Shown: positions 18,073-28,418, numbered from the stretch's first letter. The stretch is DNA of 64,000 nt from Oscillospiraceae bacterium (GCA_017516065.1 JAFWDQ010000002.1:30625-94624), one strand, 5' to 3'. The notes: a model not told the origin generated them from the letters alone. Numbers and translations are program-made.

Positions 18073-18854
18073 ACTGATTCTCCTTCCCGAAGGGCATCCT
18101 TCATGGTTTTCACATAATCCCCTACATGAGGCGGCGCCTGGGTCCCGTACCGCTCCAGCAGCCTGACGATGGCCGAGCCCACGATGGCACCGTCAGAGAG
18201 GTCGGCCATGCGCTTTGCCTGCTCCGGCGTGGAAATGCCGAAGCCGATGGCGCAGGGAATATCTGTGTTTTCCCGCACCACTTTCACGATGGAGGCCAGA
18301 TCCGTCGTAATTTCGCTGCGGACCCCCGTGACGCCGAGACTGGAAACCAGATAGAGAAAGCCTTCCGCCTCCCTTGCGATAGCGGCGATCCGTCCCGCTG
18401 AGGTGGGTGCGATCAGGCTGATCAGCGCCACATCGTACTGCCGACACAGAGGCAGAAATTCCTCCTTCTCCTCAAAGGGCAGGTCCGGCAGGATCAGACC
18501 GTCCACACCGACGTCGGCACAGGCTTTGAAAAACCGCTCCGCGCCGCAGGAGAAGACCACGTTGGCGTAGGTCATAAACACGAAAGGCACCGTTACGTCC
18601 CGGCGCAGGTCCCGGACAAGGTCGAAAACCTTATCCGTCGTGACCCCGCCGTTGAGCGCACGAAGGCTGGCCTCCTGGATCACCGGCCCCTCCGCCGTGG
18701 GATCGGAGAAGGGGATCCCCAGCTCAATGATGTCCGCCCCGGCGGCAGCCATGGCCCGGACGCAGGCGGCTGTGGTCTCCAGATCGGGATCGCCGCAGGT
18801 GATAAAGGGAATGAACGCCTTGCCCCCGGCAAAGGCGGCCTTGATCTTATTCAT
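18069..18854 (-). CDS. trpA: Tryptophan synthase alpha subunit
   Basis: 261 residues, normal length. It cleaves indole-3-glycerol phosphate to indole and glyceraldehyde 3-phosphate. TIM-barrel motifs: [12 protein letters not shown], catalytic E44 in [20 protein letters not shown], and GAIVGSAIV near the C-terminus. The loop aspartate of model enzymes (LADGP) is glutamate here (TAEGP, E55), a conservative variant. ATG 18854 follows GGGGGAGG and overlaps the trpB stop by 8 bases. Confidence 0.97.
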   Translation of the reverse strand: MNKIKAAFAGGKAFIPFITCGDPDLETTAACVRAMAAAGADIIELGIPFSDPTAEGPVIQEASLRALNGGVTTDKVFDLVRDLRRDVTVPFVFMTYANVVFSCGAERFFKACADVGVDGLILPDLPFEEKEEFLPLCRQYDVALISLIAPTSAGRIAAIAREAEGFLYLVSSLGVTGVRSEITTDLASIVKVVRENTDIPCAIGFGISTPEQAKRMADLSDGAIVGSAIVRLLERYGTQAPPHVGDYVKTMKDALREGESV

Positions 18855-20037
18855 ACAGTTCCTCCCCCCGATAGCGGGCAATGGCAGCACAGTCCTTGTC
18901 GCCCCGGCCGGATATCGTGATGACGATGATCCTGTCGCTTCCCATCGCAGGCGCCAGCTTCCGCGCATGGGCTACGGCGTGGGCCGACTCGATGGCGGGG
19001 ATGATCCCCTCCGTCCGGGCCAGATACTCAAAGGCGCACACCGCCTCCTCGTCCGTGACGGGCACGTACTCCGCCCGGCCGATGTCGTGGAGCCAGGCGT
19101 GCTCCGGCCCGACGCCGGGATAGTCCAGTCCGGCGGAGATGGAGTATACCGGCGCGATCTGGCCGTACTCGTCCTGGCAGAAGTAGCTCTTCATGCCGTG
19201 GAAAATGCCCGGCCTGCCGGTATTCATCGTGGCGGCGGTCTCAAAGGTATCGATGCCCCGGCCTGCGGCCTCGCAGCCGATGAGCCGCACCTGAGGATCG
19301 TCGATGAAGTGGTAGAAGCTGCCGATGGCGTTGGAGCCGCCGCCCACGCAGGCGATGACGGCGTCCGGCAGCCGCCCTTCCTTCTCCAGCATCTGCGCCC
19401 TGATCTCCCGGGAGATCACCGCCTGAAAGTCCCGGACGATGGTGGGGAACGGATGGGGGCCCATGACGGAGCCGAGGCAATAGTGCGTATCATCGATGCG
19501 CGTCGTCCATTCCCGCATGGCCTCTGAAACCGCGTCCTTCAGGGTGGCGGTCCCGGTTTTGACGGGGATGACCGTGGCCCCCAGCAGCCGCATCCGGTAG
19601 ACGTTGAGGGCCTGACGTTTCGTGTCCTCCTCGCCCATGTATACCACGCACTCCATGTCCATCAGAGCGGCGGCGGTGGCGGTGGCCACGCCGTGCTGTC
19701 CCGCGCCGGTCTCCGCGATCAGCCGCGTCTTCCCCATCTTCTTCGCCAGCAGCGCCTGCCCCAGCACGTTATTGATCTTGTGGGCGCCGGTGTGGTTCAG
19801 ATCCTCCCGCTTGAGGTAAATCCTCGCTCCAGCCAGATCCCGGGTCATCCGCTCGGCAAAATACAGCCGGGAGGGCCGCCCGGCGTATTCATTCAGCAGC
19901 TCCGTCAGCTCTGCGCAGAAGCCCGGGTCGTTCTTGAAGTAATCATAGGCCGCCTCCAGCTCGATGACGGCGTTCATCAGCGTCTCCGGGATATACTGTC
20001 CGCCGTGCCGGCCGAAGCGCCCCTTCGGATTGGTCAT
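18847..20037 (-). CDS. trpB: Tryptophan synthase beta subunit
   Basis: 396 residues. It joins indole and serine with pyridoxal phosphate; the Schiff-base lysine is K87 in HTGAHKINN, and the phosphate-binding GGGSNAIG is present. It opens with the family start [15 protein letters not shown] and contains the [13 protein letters not shown] loop. It overlaps trpF by 4 bases and trpA by 8 bases. Confidence 0.98.
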   Translation of the reverse strand: MTNPKGRFGRHGGQYIPETLMNAVIELEAAYDYFKNDPGFCAELTELLNEYAGRPSRLYFAERMTRDLAGARIYLKREDLNHTGAHKINNVLGQALLAKKMGKTRLIAETGAGQHGVATATAAALMDMECVVYMGEEDTKRQALNVYRMRLLGATVIPVKTGTATLKDAVSEAMREWTTRIDDTHYCLGSVMGPHPFPTIVRDFQAVISREIRAQMLEKEGRLPDAVIACVGGGSNAIGSFYHFIDDPQVRLIGCEAAGRGIDTFETAATMNTGRPGIFHGMKSYFCQDEYGQIAPVYSISAGLDYPGVGPEHAWLHDIGRAEYVPVTDEEAVCAFEYLARTEGIIPAIESAHAVAHARKLAPAMGSDRIIVITISGRGDKDCAAIARYRGEELYE

Positions 20038-20642
20038 GGTAATTCCTTCTCTCTTACGGCGCTTACGAACGCCTCCATTTTTCGGGGGTCCTTGACCCCG
20101 TCGGTCTCGATCCCCGTGCTCACATCCACGGCATAGGGCCGCAGCTGCTTCACGGCCTCGCTCACGTTTTCAGCGTCCAGCCCGCCCGCCAGGAAATAGG
20201 GGCGGCTCACCCGCTCCAGGAGACCCCAGTCAAACACAGTCCCCGTCCCCGCCCCGGCGTCCAGCAGGATATACTCCGCCGGACTCCGCTCCGCAGAGCG
20301 GACATCCTCTGCCGTCCGGATACGGAAGGCCTGAATGAGCGGCCGGTCCGTCCTCTCCCGCAGACGGGCAAGATAGTCTGCATCCTCCCCGCCGTGGAGC
20401 TGGGCCAGGTCGATGACGCCCGCCGTCAGCAGCGCCGCCACATTCTCCGGCGGCTCGTTCATGAACACGCCCACCGCAAGGATGCCGGGCGCAAGCCGTG
20501 TCCGCAGGACCGCCGCCCGCTCCGTGGTGACATACCGTCGGCTCACCCGGGCGAACACGAAGCCGACATAGTCGGGCCGCAGGGCGTTGGCGGCGTCGAT
20601 GTCCTCCGCTCTCCTGAGACCGCACAGCTTGATCTTCGTCAT
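20034..20642 (-). CDS. trpF: Phosphoribosylanthranilate isomerase
   Basis: 202 residues, TIM barrel. It opens [16 protein letters not shown], the family catalytic cysteine region, and later has [25 protein letters not shown] and [11 protein letters not shown], with [14 protein letters not shown] at the phosphate end. It overlaps trpC and trpB by 4 bases each, consistent with translational coupling. Confidence 0.96.
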   Translation of the reverse strand: MTKIKLCGLRRAEDIDAANALRPDYVGFVFARVSRRYVTTERAAVLRTRLAPGILAVGVFMNEPPENVAALLTAGVIDLAQLHGGEDADYLARLRERTDRPLIQAFRIRTAEDVRSAERSPAEYILLDAGAGTGTVFDWGLLERVSRPYFLAGGLDAENVSEAVKQLRPYAVDVSTGIETDGVKDPRKMEAFVSAVREKELP

Positions 20643-21424
20643 TGCGCCGCCCTCATGGCCGTCAGCAGGGCCCCCTTGTCCGCCGCCCGCATCAGGCTCT
20701 CCCCTACCAGGGCCGCATCGGCCCCGATCCGGCGGAGCGCCGCGGCGTCCTCCGGCGTCTTCACGCCGCTCTCCGCCACATACACACAGTCCGGCGGCAC
20801 CCGGTCCCTCAGACGGGCCGCGTTGGAAAAGTCCACGGTAAAATCCTTCAGATTCCGATTGTTCACGCCGATGACCCGCGCCCCGGCGGCAACGGCGGCA
20901 TCGAGCTCCGCCTCGTTATGGGCCTCCACCAGCGCCGCCAGTCCCAGCCCGCCGCAGACATCCAGGTACCGCCGCAGCGTCTCCGTATCCAACAGCGCGC
21001 AGATGAGCAGCACGGCGTCTGCCCCCATTACTCTCGCCTGATATATTTGATATTCGCTGACGGTAAAATCCTTCCGCAGCATCGGCGTCCGGACGGCGGC
21101 GCGGATATCCCGGAAGATGTCGTCCGAGCCCAGAAACCACTTTGGCTCCGTCAGGCAGGAGATGGCGTCCGCCCCCGCCGTTTCATACGCCCGGGCGATC
21201 TCCACATAGGGAAACTCCGGCGCGATGAGCCCTTTGGAGGGGGAGGCCCGCTTCACCTCGCAGATAAAGGACAGGCCGGGCCGTTTCAGCGTCTCAACGA
21301 AAGCCGCCCCGCCGCCGGGTCCGGCGGCCAGCGCCTGCTCCCTCAGGAGCGCCTCCGGCGTCGTCTCACGCTCCGCCGCCACACGCTCCCGGGCATGATC
21401 CGCCAGCTGATCCAGGATGGTCAT
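20639..21424 (-). CDS. trpC: Indole-3-glycerol phosphate synthase
   Basis: 261 residues. It closes the indole ring from CdRP. Visible: [15 protein letters not shown] with the catalytic lysine, [42 protein letters not shown], and [11 protein letters not shown]. Overlaps of 4 bases with trpD and trpF. Confidence 0.97.
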   Translation of the reverse strand: MTILDQLADHARERVAAERETTPEALLREQALAAGPGGGAAFVETLKRPGLSFICEVKRASPSKGLIAPEFPYVEIARAYETAGADAISCLTEPKWFLGSDDIFRDIRAAVRTPMLRKDFTVSEYQIYQARVMGADAVLLICALLDTETLRRYLDVCGGLGLAALVEAHNEAELDAAVAAGARVIGVNNRNLKDFTVDFSNAARLRDRVPPDCVYVAESGVKTPEDAAALRRIGADAALVGESLMRAADKGALLTAMRAAQ

Positions 21425-22452
21425 GCCCCCACCTCCGGACGGTTGCTGACCTCAATGACCCTGCCCAGCGTTTTCAGGGCCTCGCCGGTGTCGATCAGCT
21501 CTGCCGCCAGCGTGACTCCGTCGGCCATGGTTTCCGCTTTCCCGTTCAGATACAGCCCTGCCCCGGCATTGAGAAGCACAACGTTGCGTCTGTGTCCCTT
21601 CTCTCCTCTTAAAATGTTCAGGGTGATTCGGGCGTTTTCCTCCGGACTTCCTCCCCGCAGATCGGACTTTTCGCAGCAGACAAGGCCAAAATCCTCGGGG
21701 GTGATGGTGTATGCCTTGAACCAGCCGTCCTTAAACTCGCAGACAGTAGTAGGAGAACTGAGAGATATCTCATCCAGCTTGTCCTTTCCATAGACCACCA
21801 TCCCCCGCCTCACTCCCAGCCCGATGAGGACCTGGGCCAGAGGCTCCACGAGATATTCGTCATAGACGCCCAGCAGCTGGGTTCCGGGACTGGCCGGATT
21901 TGTCAGGGGGCCCAGAATGTTGAACACCGTCCGAAACCCCAGTTCCTTGCGGATAGGCCCCACATACTTCATGGAGGTGTGGTACTCCTGCGCGAAAAAG
22001 AAGCACATTCCTGCTTCCCGCAACAGCTCCACACACTGCTTCGGGCTCTGGTTGATATTGACGCCCAGAGCCTCCAGGCAATCCGCCGTCCCGCATTTTG
22101 AGGAGGCCGCCCGATTACCGTGCTTGGCCACCTTTACGCCTCCCGCGGCACACACCAGGGCGGCGGTGGTGGAGATATTGAAGCTATGGGCGTTGTCGCC
22201 TCCGGTGCCCACGATCTCAAACACCTCCATGCCGGGGTCCACTCGTGTGGCGTGGTCCCGCATGGCGGCAGCGCAGCCGGCGATTTCGTCGATCGTCTCT
22301 GCCCTGGCGCTTTTGGTGGACAGGGCTGCCAAAAAGGCCGCGTTCTGGGTGGCGGTAGTCCGGCCGGACATGATCTCGTTCATCACGGTATAGGCTTCCT
22401 GATAGGTGAGGTCTTCCTTGCTCACGATCTTGACGATAGCTTCCTTGATCAC
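21421..22452 (-). CDS. trpD: Anthranilate phosphoribosyltransferase
   Basis: 343 residues. It transfers phosphoribose from PRPP to anthranilate. It has the PRPP-binding [38 protein letters not shown] and GPLTNPA segments. The start is GTG 22452: AAGGAG, itself the end of trpG, lies 8 bases upstream, and the trpG stop is 5 bases before it. Confidence 0.96.
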   Translation of the reverse strand: MIKEAIVKIVSKEDLTYQEAYTVMNEIMSGRTTATQNAAFLAALSTKSARAETIDEIAGCAAAMRDHATRVDPGMEVFEIVGTGGDNAHSFNISTTAALVCAAGGVKVAKHGNRAASSKCGTADCLEALGVNINQSPKQCVELLREAGMCFFFAQEYHTSMKYVGPIRKELGFRTVFNILGPLTNPASPGTQLLGVYDEYLVEPLAQVLIGLGVRRGMVVYGKDKLDEISLSSPTTVCEFKDGWFKAYTITPEDFGLVCCEKSDLRGGSPEENARITLNILRGEKGHRRNVVLLNAGAGLYLNGKAETMADGVTLAAELIDTGEALKTLGRVIEVSNRPEVGA

Positions 22453-22457
22453 GTTGC

Positions 22458-23033
22458 TCACTCCTTGCACAGAGACATAAAGTTTTTCAGCATGGTTCGC
22501 CCGTCGGGGGTCAGGATGGATTCCGGGTGAAACTGGACGCCGTAGACGGGCAGAGTCCGGTGCTCTACAGCCATAACCTCCCCATCCTCCGTTCGGGCGG
22601 TGATCTTCAATTCGTCGGGAATGGTGTCCGGGTCCGCCGCCAGGGAATGGTACCGCGCCACAGGGGCGGTGGACGGGCAGCCCAGAAACAGCGGGCAGTT
22701 CGAGTCAAACTTGACCACGGACTGCTTGCCGTGCATCAGTGCTCTGGCATATGTCACCGTCGCCCCGAAGGCGGCGCAGATGGCCTGATGACCCAGGCAC
22801 ACGCCTAAAACAGGGCAAGTCTCCCCCAGCTTCCGTGCAGCCTCTATCGTTATCCCGGCGCCCTCAGGCCGTCCCGGTCCCGGGGAGAGGATCACCCGGT
22901 CCGGCTTCAGGACCCTGATCTCGTCCAGTGTCAGGGCGTCGTTGCGGACCACCCGCACGTCGGGATCCAGCTCTCCTACCATTTGCACCAGGTTATAGGA
23001 GAAACTGTCGTAATTGTCGATGAGCAACGTCAT
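22458..23033 (-). CDS. trpG: Anthranilate synthase glutamine amidotransferase subunit
   Basis: 191 residues, class I glutamine amidotransferase that gives ammonia to TrpE. Catalytic triad segments: nucleophile in [11 protein letters not shown], and the His-Glu pair in [14 protein letters not shown] 23033 overlaps the trpE stop as ATGA. Confidence 0.97.
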   Translation of the reverse strand: MTLLIDNYDSFSYNLVQMVGELDPDVRVVRNDALTLDEIRVLKPDRVILSPGPGRPEGAGITIEAARKLGETCPVLGVCLGHQAICAAFGATVTYARALMHGKQSVVKFDSNCPLFLGCPSTAPVARYHSLAADPDTIPDELKITARTEDGEVMAVEHRTLPVYGVQFHPESILTPDGRTMLKNFMSLCKE

Positions 23034-24496
23034 GATTCCACCTCCCCGGCCAGTTTCAAAGCCTTGACCACGGCCCTGGCCTTGTTGATGCACTCGGCGT
23101 ACTCCTTCTCCGGTACAGAGTCTGCCACGATGCCCGCTCCGGATCGAATGAATACCTTGCCGTTCTTCTTGTACGCGATGCGGATGGCGATGCAGGTGTC
23201 CAGGTTCCCGGTGAAGTCCAGATAGCCGATGGCCCCGCCGTAAATGCCCCGCTTGTTGCGTTCCAGTTCCCCGATGAGCTGGCAGGCCCGGATTTTCGGC
23301 GCGCCCGATAACGTCCCTGCGGGCAGCACCGCCTCCACGGCATCCAGGGCGTCAAAGCCTTCCCGTATCTCTCCCCGCACGGTGGAGCCGATGTGCATCA
23401 CATGGGAATATCGCTCGACAGAGTGGAGCTTCTCCACCCGGACGGAGCCGAACCTGCTGATCTTTCCCAGATCGTTGCGTCCCAGATCCACCAGCATATT
23501 GTGCTCGGCCAGCTCCTTTTCATCGGACAGGAGATCGGCCTCCAGGGCTTTATCCTCGTCAACCGTAGCGCCTCTTGGCCGGGTGCCCGCCAAAGGAAAG
23601 GTGTGAAGAACTCCGTCTTCCAGCTTCACAAGGGTCTCCGGAGAGGCTCCTGCCACCTCCACGTCCGTGCCGGAGAAATAGAACATATAGGGAGAGGGGT
23701 TCATGGTCCGCAGGACCCGGTAGGTGTTCAGCAGACTGCCCTCAAAGGGAGCGGAAAGCCGATTGGACAGGACGATCTGGAAGATGTCTCCCTCCCGGAT
23801 ATAATGCTTGGCCTTCTCCACCATGGCGCAGTAGGTCTTCTCGTCAAAGAGAGACGTCACTTCACTCAAAAGCCGTCCGCCGGGCTCGTGCTTTTCCTGC
23901 CCGTTCCGCAGCAGGTCCGCCAGCCCCTCCAGATCCCGGACCGCTTTGTTATAGCCGGTCTCCGGCTCGGAAAGATCCATATTGACGATCAGCACCAGCT
24001 TCTGCCGGAAATTGTCGAAGGCGATGACCTTGTCAAAGAGCATCAGGTCCACGTCTCTGAATGCTTCGGTATCCTCTGCATCCCTCTTGACTGTCGGCTC
24101 CTTGTAGGTCAGATAGTCGTAGGAAAAATAACCCACCAGGCCGCCGGTAAAAGACGGCAGATACTCGAATTTCGGACTTTTGTAATCGGCCAGGATCTGC
24201 CGCAGATAGGCGGATGGATCGTCGGTCCGGACGGTCAGACTCCCCACCGTCATCTCCCCGTCCAGACAGGTGACCTCCAATTTGGGGTCAAAGCCCAGGA
24301 AGGTATACCGTCCCCACTTCTCCCGGCCGTCAACGGATTCCAGAATGTAACAGTGGGTGGACACGTTTTTCAGCTTGCGCAGGGCCTGAATGGGAGTGCA
24401 AAAGTCGGAGAGTAGCTCGCAGCTTACCGGCAAGACCTTGTATTGTCCGGTCCGGGCGACGGTCTTGACCTCCTCCAAAGTGGGTCGGATGTTCAT
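23030..24496 (-). CDS. trpE: Anthranilate synthase component I
   Basis: 488 residues. It makes anthranilate from chorismate with ammonia from TrpG. N-terminal CYILESVDG resembles the tryptophan feedback-site LLES motif; the chorismate-binding half carries GDIFQIVLSNR, PLAGTRPRG, EHNMLVDLGRNDLG, LPAGTLSGAPK and RSGAGIVADS. AAAGGAG precedes ATG 24496; the T-box leader lies directly upstream. Confidence 0.97.
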   Translation of the reverse strand: MNIRPTLEEVKTVARTGQYKVLPVSCELLSDFCTPIQALRKLKNVSTHCYILESVDGREKWGRYTFLGFDPKLEVTCLDGEMTVGSLTVRTDDPSAYLRQILADYKSPKFEYLPSFTGGLVGYFSYDYLTYKEPTVKRDAEDTEAFRDVDLMLFDKVIAFDNFRQKLVLIVNMDLSEPETGYNKAVRDLEGLADLLRNGQEKHEPGGRLLSEVTSLFDEKTYCAMVEKAKHYIREGDIFQIVLSNRLSAPFEGSLLNTYRVLRTMNPSPYMFYFSGTDVEVAGASPETLVKLEDGVLHTFPLAGTRPRGATVDEDKALEADLLSDEKELAEHNMLVDLGRNDLGKISRFGSVRVEKLHSVERYSHVMHIGSTVRGEIREGFDALDAVEAVLPAGTLSGAPKIRACQLIGELERNKRGIYGGAIGYLDFTGNLDTCIAIRIAYKKNGKVFIRSGAGIVADSVPEKEYAECINKARAVVKALKLAGEVES

Positions 24497-24524
24497 ATCG
24501 GCTCCTTTCCCTGCCGGGGGCAAT

Positions 24525-24805
24525 AAAAAACGCCCTCGACAGAAACAGCTTCTGTCAAGGACGAATCAAACTATGATCCGCGGTGCCACCTTGCTTCACG
24601 GCCCCGGCCGTGCGCTTTACAGGATACCAGCATATCCCCGGCAACTGACGTATGCCCACACGTCGCAGAATACTCGGCACCAACGCCTTTGACTGCGCCC
24701 TCAGCGGTCCATTTGACAGGCCGTTTCTTGCCCGGTTCTCAGCTCCCCGGACTCTCTGGAAAGGCGTATCCTGCCGTTATCTCCGCGTCAACGGTTTGAA
24801 ATATT
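24525..24805 (-). promoter_or_regulatory. Tryptophan T-box riboswitch controlling the trp operon
   Basis: The minus strand holds the T-box core AAGGTGGCACCGCG (24592-24579), whose UGGC bulge pairs with the GCCA end expected of tRNA-Trp. Next comes a terminator stem (24563-24530, CCTTGACAGAA pairing with TTCTGTCGAGG) and TTTTTT. The upstream stem I region has AGAGAGUC and GCUGAG elements. A UGG at 24711-24709 (in AAAUGGACC) fits the specifier codon for tryptophan. Uncharged tRNA-Trp should favour the antiterminator and operon expression. Confidence 0.9.
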
Positions 24806-24811
24806 GTGTGC

Positions 24812-24840
24812 ACTGTAACACAGATTGCAAGGATTGTCAA
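24812..24840 (-). promoter_or_regulatory. Promoter of the trp operon
   Basis: TTGACA (24840-24835), 17-base spacer, TACAGT (24817-24812), immediately upstream of the T-box leader. Confidence 0.75.
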
Positions 24841-24898
24841 TATCCTGACAAATATTTTTTCAGCAGATTTATGGCGCATTATGTGGCACACTCAACAG

Positions 24899-24935
24899 AA
24901 AAAGCCACTGAAATCAAAGGATTTCAGTGGCTTTG
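24899..24935 (-). terminator. Terminator-like hairpin
   Basis: AAAGCCACTGAAATC pairs with GATTTCAGTGGCTTT, 4-base loop; on the minus strand it is followed by TTCTGTTG after a short T-run. No intact minus-strand gene lies just upstream, so it may be left over from a lost gene. Confidence 0.6.
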
Positions 24936-25134
24936 TGTTGTGACGTCAGTGTCGGATACATGCCTCGGCTTTTTCTATACTGCGAAATAATCCGCTTATT
25001 ATCTCAATACTTTCTCTATCATTTTTTCTACTGCCGATTTTGCTTCCTTTATCGGGAAGAGAGGGTATATATGAAACAGCTCTTCACCGATAATCAGCTC
25101 ATTTGTCGGAGAATCATCCAGCATATTAAAGCAT

Positions 25135-25332
25135 AGCTTTGAACACCTCAAAGGAGATTATAGCCGGCTCAAGCAGAGATATGTTTCCCTGGATCAGTCC
25201 TTTGACCGTGTTCAAAAGGAAAACAGGGAGCTGAAAGCGGTTGCAAAAGACTATGATACACTCTGCCGGTGTTACGGCGAAAAGCAGATTGCCGCAAAGG
25301 TTCGGGCGATCCAAGAGCAGGAAACCGCATAG
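25135..25332 (+). pseudogene. C-terminal remnant of a MobA-type relaxase / plasmid recombination protein
   Basis: Reading from 25138 gives FEHLKGDYSRLKQRYVSLD, then a coiled-coil with RVQKENRELKAVAKDYD and RVRAIQEQETA before a stop at 25332. This resembles the coiled-coil tail of Clostridial mobilisation proteins. No start, no catalytic part and no partner gene are present, so it is debris of a mobile element. Confidence 0.5.
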
Positions 25333-25404
25333 CAGCAGCAGCGCAGGATGGGACAGCACAGATATGAGATTGGTGCAAGATAATACAGAGAGGAGAAATT
25401 TGCC

Positions 25405-25581
25405 GTGCGATTGATCGAGCGTGATTTCTATCTGAACAAGCTGAAGGATGTCAAAGCCAGCTTATTGCTTTCGATTCGTATAAACCGCTGGTTGGTGTTA
25501 TTCCATCACAAAGTGGATGTTGTGCTTCTTCGCAGTAATCACTCTATTTCAAATCCTCGTACTCTTCTGTTAGAGGATTGA
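25405..25581 (+). pseudogene. N-terminal remnant of an AAA ATPase-like protein (DUF4143-type)
   Basis: GTG 25405 follows GAGAGGAGAAA and starts VRLIERDFYLNKLKDVK, like the first residues of the AAA/DUF4143 ATPases (typically RxxYLxxLxxxK before the P-loop). The similarity then ends, no P-loop follows, and the frame stops after 58 codons. Confidence 0.4.
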
Positions 25582-25807
25582 ATACTGTGTGTTCAACGAA
25601 TTCATCCCTGAATCCTGCGTCATCAAGTTTCAACATGAACGTGTCGTAATCTACAAGTCCCATCTTCTGAACTTTTTGGATCGCTTCGTTGTATCTCTCT
25701 TCTCTCTCTATGTATTGTTTGACAAAAAGTATCTTTTGGTATATACTATTCATCAGATTAGCAAAGGCGCTGATAATCAGCGCCTTTTTATTTTTTGGGA
25801 GGGGCAA
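25544..25807 (-). CDS. Possible small hypothetical protein, weak
   Basis: 87 codons, mixed charge, ending EEYEDLK. The first 17 codons overlap the terminator hairpin upstream of nadE, and no ribosome binding site is visible for the first or the internal ATG (25756). It may be a remnant or a chance frame. Confidence 0.25.
   Translation of the reverse strand: MPLPKNKKALIISAFANLMNSIYQKILFVKQYIEREERYNEAIQKVQKMGLVDYDTFMLKLDDAGFRDEFVEHTVFNPLTEEYEDLK
25763..25796 (+). terminator. Terminator or attenuator just before nadE
   Basis: AAAGGCGCT pairs with AGCGCCTTT around GATAATC and is followed by TTATTTTTT; the nadE ribosome binding site begins 2 bases later. It either ends upstream transcription or attenuates nadE. 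Confidence 0.7.
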
Positions 25808-25809
25808 CA

Positions 25810-27723
25810 GTGAAAAACGGATTTATCAAAATCGCCTGCGCCACACCCGATCTGAAGGTTGCAGACTGTTCGTATAATGCAGATAGGATCATCGACCTGA
25901 TCAAGGAATCCTGCCGCAGAGGCGTTAAGATTCTCTGCTTTCCCGAGCTCTCAATCACCGGCTACACCTGTGGCGACCTGTTTTTACAGGACTCGCTTTT
26001 AAGCGCCGCGAAGCAAGAACTCGTGCGGATCATTAAGGAGACGGCGCTGCTTGATATCGTTTCTGTCGTCGGAATCCCTCTGGCTGTCTGCGGCAAGTTG
26101 TATAACTGTGCCGTCGTCATCAATAGAGGAAAGGCTGTCGGAGCCGCGGCAAAGAAAAATATCCCGAATTACAGTGAGTTTTACGAGGTGCGGCATTTTA
26201 TTCCTGCCGACGACGCGCTTTCTGCAGATGTGGGGCTTGACAGCGACTTCTCCGTTCACCTTGAAAACGTCATCTTCACCTGTGCGGAACTTCCCGAGCT
26301 TTCCTTCGGCATTGAGATTTGCGAGGACTTGTGGGTCAGCGCTCCGCCCTCTGAAAAATTGGCGGCGCGCGGGGCGGTCATCGTGTTCAATCTGTCGGCC
26401 AGCAATGAGGTGATTGGCAAAGCCGAATACCGCCGGACGTTGATCAAAGCAAAATCGGGAGCTCTTGCCTGTGCTTATGCTTACGCGGACGCAGGAATTG
26501 GCGAGTCAACGCAGGATATGGTCTTTGCGGGTCATGATATCATCGCTGAGAATGGTTCAATCCTGGAGGAATCAGAGTCGTTTTCCGGTGGGCTTACCGC
26601 TGCCGATATCGACATTCAAAAGCTCCTTTATGAACGCAGGAGGATGAATACTTTTACAACTTCTCCAACTGGAAAAGCGGCATACTTTTCTCTTGATATC
26701 ACCGAGACACCCCTTGACAGAAAATTCTCCCCGACACCCTTCGTGCCGACGGACAAGCAGAGCCTCGACAGCAGATGCAGCGAGATCCTCACCATGCAGG
26801 CGGTCGGGCTTATGACAAGGCTGCGGCATATCGGCTGCAAAACTGCGGTCATCGGGCTGTCCGGCGGCCTCGATTCTACCCTTGCGCTGATTGTCACCGT
26901 TCACGCCTTCGATATGCTCGGGCTTGACAGAACAGGAATCCATGCGATAACCATGCCCTGCTTCGGCACAACGGATAGAACACATGATAACGCCTGTGCG
27001 CTTGCCAGGGCATACGGAACGACGCTTTCGGAGATCAATCTTTGCCACAGCGTCACCCAGCATTTTTCAGATATCGGACAATCTGCGGATATGCATGACG
27101 TGACCTACGAAAATGCTCAGGCAAGAGAACGCACACAGGTGCTTATGGACAAGGCGAATCAGCTTGGCGGAATCGTCATAGGTACAGGCGACCTTTCGGA
27201 GCTTGCGCTGGGCTGGGCGACCTACAACGGCGACCATATGTCAATGTATGCCGTCAATGCATCCATTCCGAAAACGCTTGTGCGCTGGTTAGTCGGCTAC
27301 GAAGCGGAGTTATCGGACGGCGCACTGAAAAACGTCTTGTCAGACATACTCGATACCCCCGTCAGTCCTGAACTGCTTCCGCCTGAAAACGGCGCGATCT
27401 CACAGAAAACGGAGGACATTGTCGGGCCGTATGAGTTGCATGATTTCTTTATGTATTATATGCTGAGATACGGTTTTCCACCATCTAAAATATACCGGAT
27501 TGCCTGTGCTGCCTTTGATGGTACATATCCGACGGAGAGTATCATTAAGTGGATGAAAACCTTCTATCGACGCTTTTTCTCACAGCAGTTCAAGCGTTCT
27601 TGTCTCCCTGACGGGCCGAAGGTAGGCACTGTAACGCTTTCGCCTCGCGGAGATTGGCGCATGCCGAGCGATGCTTCGGTAAGTATCTGGGTGAAAGAGT
27701 TGACCAGCATAACCGCCGATTGA
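25810..27723 (+). CDS. nadE: Glutamine-dependent NAD+ synthetase
   Basis: 637 residues, full length for the two-domain enzyme. The N-terminal nitrilase-fold glutaminase has FPELSITGYTCGDLF (catalytic Glu) and IEICEDLWVS (catalytic Cys). The C-terminal ATP pyrophosphatase domain has the PP-loop GLSGGLDSTLAL and IGTGDLSELALGWATYNGD. It makes NAD from deamido-NAD with glutamine as nitrogen donor. The start is GTG 25810, after GGGAGGGG. Its G+C content is lower than that of the trp operon. The gene lies between mobile-element debris and the defence island. Confidence 0.95.
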   Translation: MKNGFIKIACATPDLKVADCSYNADRIIDLIKESCRRGVKILCFPELSITGYTCGDLFLQDSLLSAAKQELVRIIKETALLDIVSVVGIPLAVCGKLYNCAVVINRGKAVGAAAKKNIPNYSEFYEVRHFIPADDALSADVGLDSDFSVHLENVIFTCAELPELSFGIEICEDLWVSAPPSEKLAARGAVIVFNLSASNEVIGKAEYRRTLIKAKSGALACAYAYADAGIGESTQDMVFAGHDIIAENGSILEESESFSGGLTAADIDIQKLLYERRRMNTFTTSPTGKAAYFSLDITETPLDRKFSPTPFVPTDKQSLDSRCSEILTMQAVGLMTRLRHIGCKTAVIGLSGGLDSTLALIVTVHAFDMLGLDRTGIHAITMPCFGTTDRTHDNACALARAYGTTLSEINLCHSVTQHFSDIGQSADMHDVTYENAQARERTQVLMDKANQLGGIVIGTGDLSELALGWATYNGDHMSMYAVNASIPKTLVRWLVGYEAELSDGALKNVLSDILDTPVSPELLPPENGAISQKTEDIVGPYELHDFFMYYMLRYGFPPSKIYRIACAAFDGTYPTESIIKWMKTFYRRFFSQQFKRSCLPDGPKVGTVTLSPRGDWRMPSDASVSIWVKELTSITAD

Positions 27724-28338
27724 ACATCCATTTGGGGGCCTGAACGCCTAGACGCCAATGCGGCGGTGAATCGTTCCTTTTATCGGTGCGGGCAGAGAGA
27801 CTCGAAGTCTACTCATATGCCCACCAAACTCTCCTGACACGGATAATTCAAAGCCGTGTAAAAACACAATATCCGTGACAAATTGGTGCAAACCGAACAT
27901 CCCGCGCATATCCGGCCTGCCTCAGCGCTCAAAAACTGGTGCAACAGAAATGCCTGTCGAACAGGCCAAGCAATAAAAAAAGCGGGACACCCTTGCGTTT
28001 ACAGGGGTGTCCCATGTTGTTTCGACGCCAAGTGATATCCAAGCTTGACGTCATAATGTGTGCTGCGACGTCATGAGTGGATATCTGCAGCCTCAATTTT
28101 TCCGCTTTGTACGTCTGCACCGGTTGTCTCATCTGCACCAGTCCTCTGATCGTTTTGTGCATCGCAACTCGGGCTGGTATAGATATAGCACATCATGTTT
28201 TTTACGAAGGCTCGCTATTCTCCATTTGACGGACGATATAGTTAGCCTCCTTTTATTTTGAAAACCTCTGAAAGTACTAAAATCGAGCCGCAATATGGTG
28301 TAGGTTTTTCATAACCTGAAAAAATTTTTAAAAACCTA
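27724..28338. repeat. Intergenic repeat region, left edge of the defence island
   Basis: No gene is seen. It holds a 127-base sequence (27934-28060) about 91% identical by eye to 39801-39927 next to ssrA, including the terminator-type hairpin 27984-28013 followed by TTTTTTTA on the minus strand. It also holds a 77-base sequence (28102-28178) that recurs at 30781-30857. An AGGTTTTT...AAAAACCT inverted repeat lies at about 28302-28336, just before the promoter. Confidence 0.75.
28102..28178 (+). repeat. 77-bp direct repeat, left copy
   Basis: It aligns without gaps to 30781-30857, with 65 of 77 bases identical by hand count. Both copies contain ...CCGCTTTGTACG and GTTTTGTGCATCGCAACTC. The pair brackets the methylase-specificity module. 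Confidence 0.8.
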
Positions 28339-28367
28339 TTGACATCCGCATCGTTTTGTTGTATGGT
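28339..28367 (+). promoter_or_regulatory. Promoter of the methylase-specificity module
   Basis: TTGACA (28339-28344), 17-base spacer, TATGGT (28362-28367), about 50 bases before the start codon. Confidence 0.65.
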
Positions 28368-28418
28368 GTTGTATGTAAACAGATTTAGGTTATTTATAAT
28401 CAAAGGGAGGCCGTGGAA

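Noticed and set aside
18069..18854. Catalytic defect in TrpA (TAEGP for LADGP)
   Set aside because: Asp to Glu is conservative and, from memory, occurs in other Clostridial TrpA proteins; the rest of the site is intact.
24526..24592. Simple terminator of an upstream gene
   Set aside because: The adjacent AAGGTGGCACCGCG core and UGG candidate show that it is the T-box terminator of trp.
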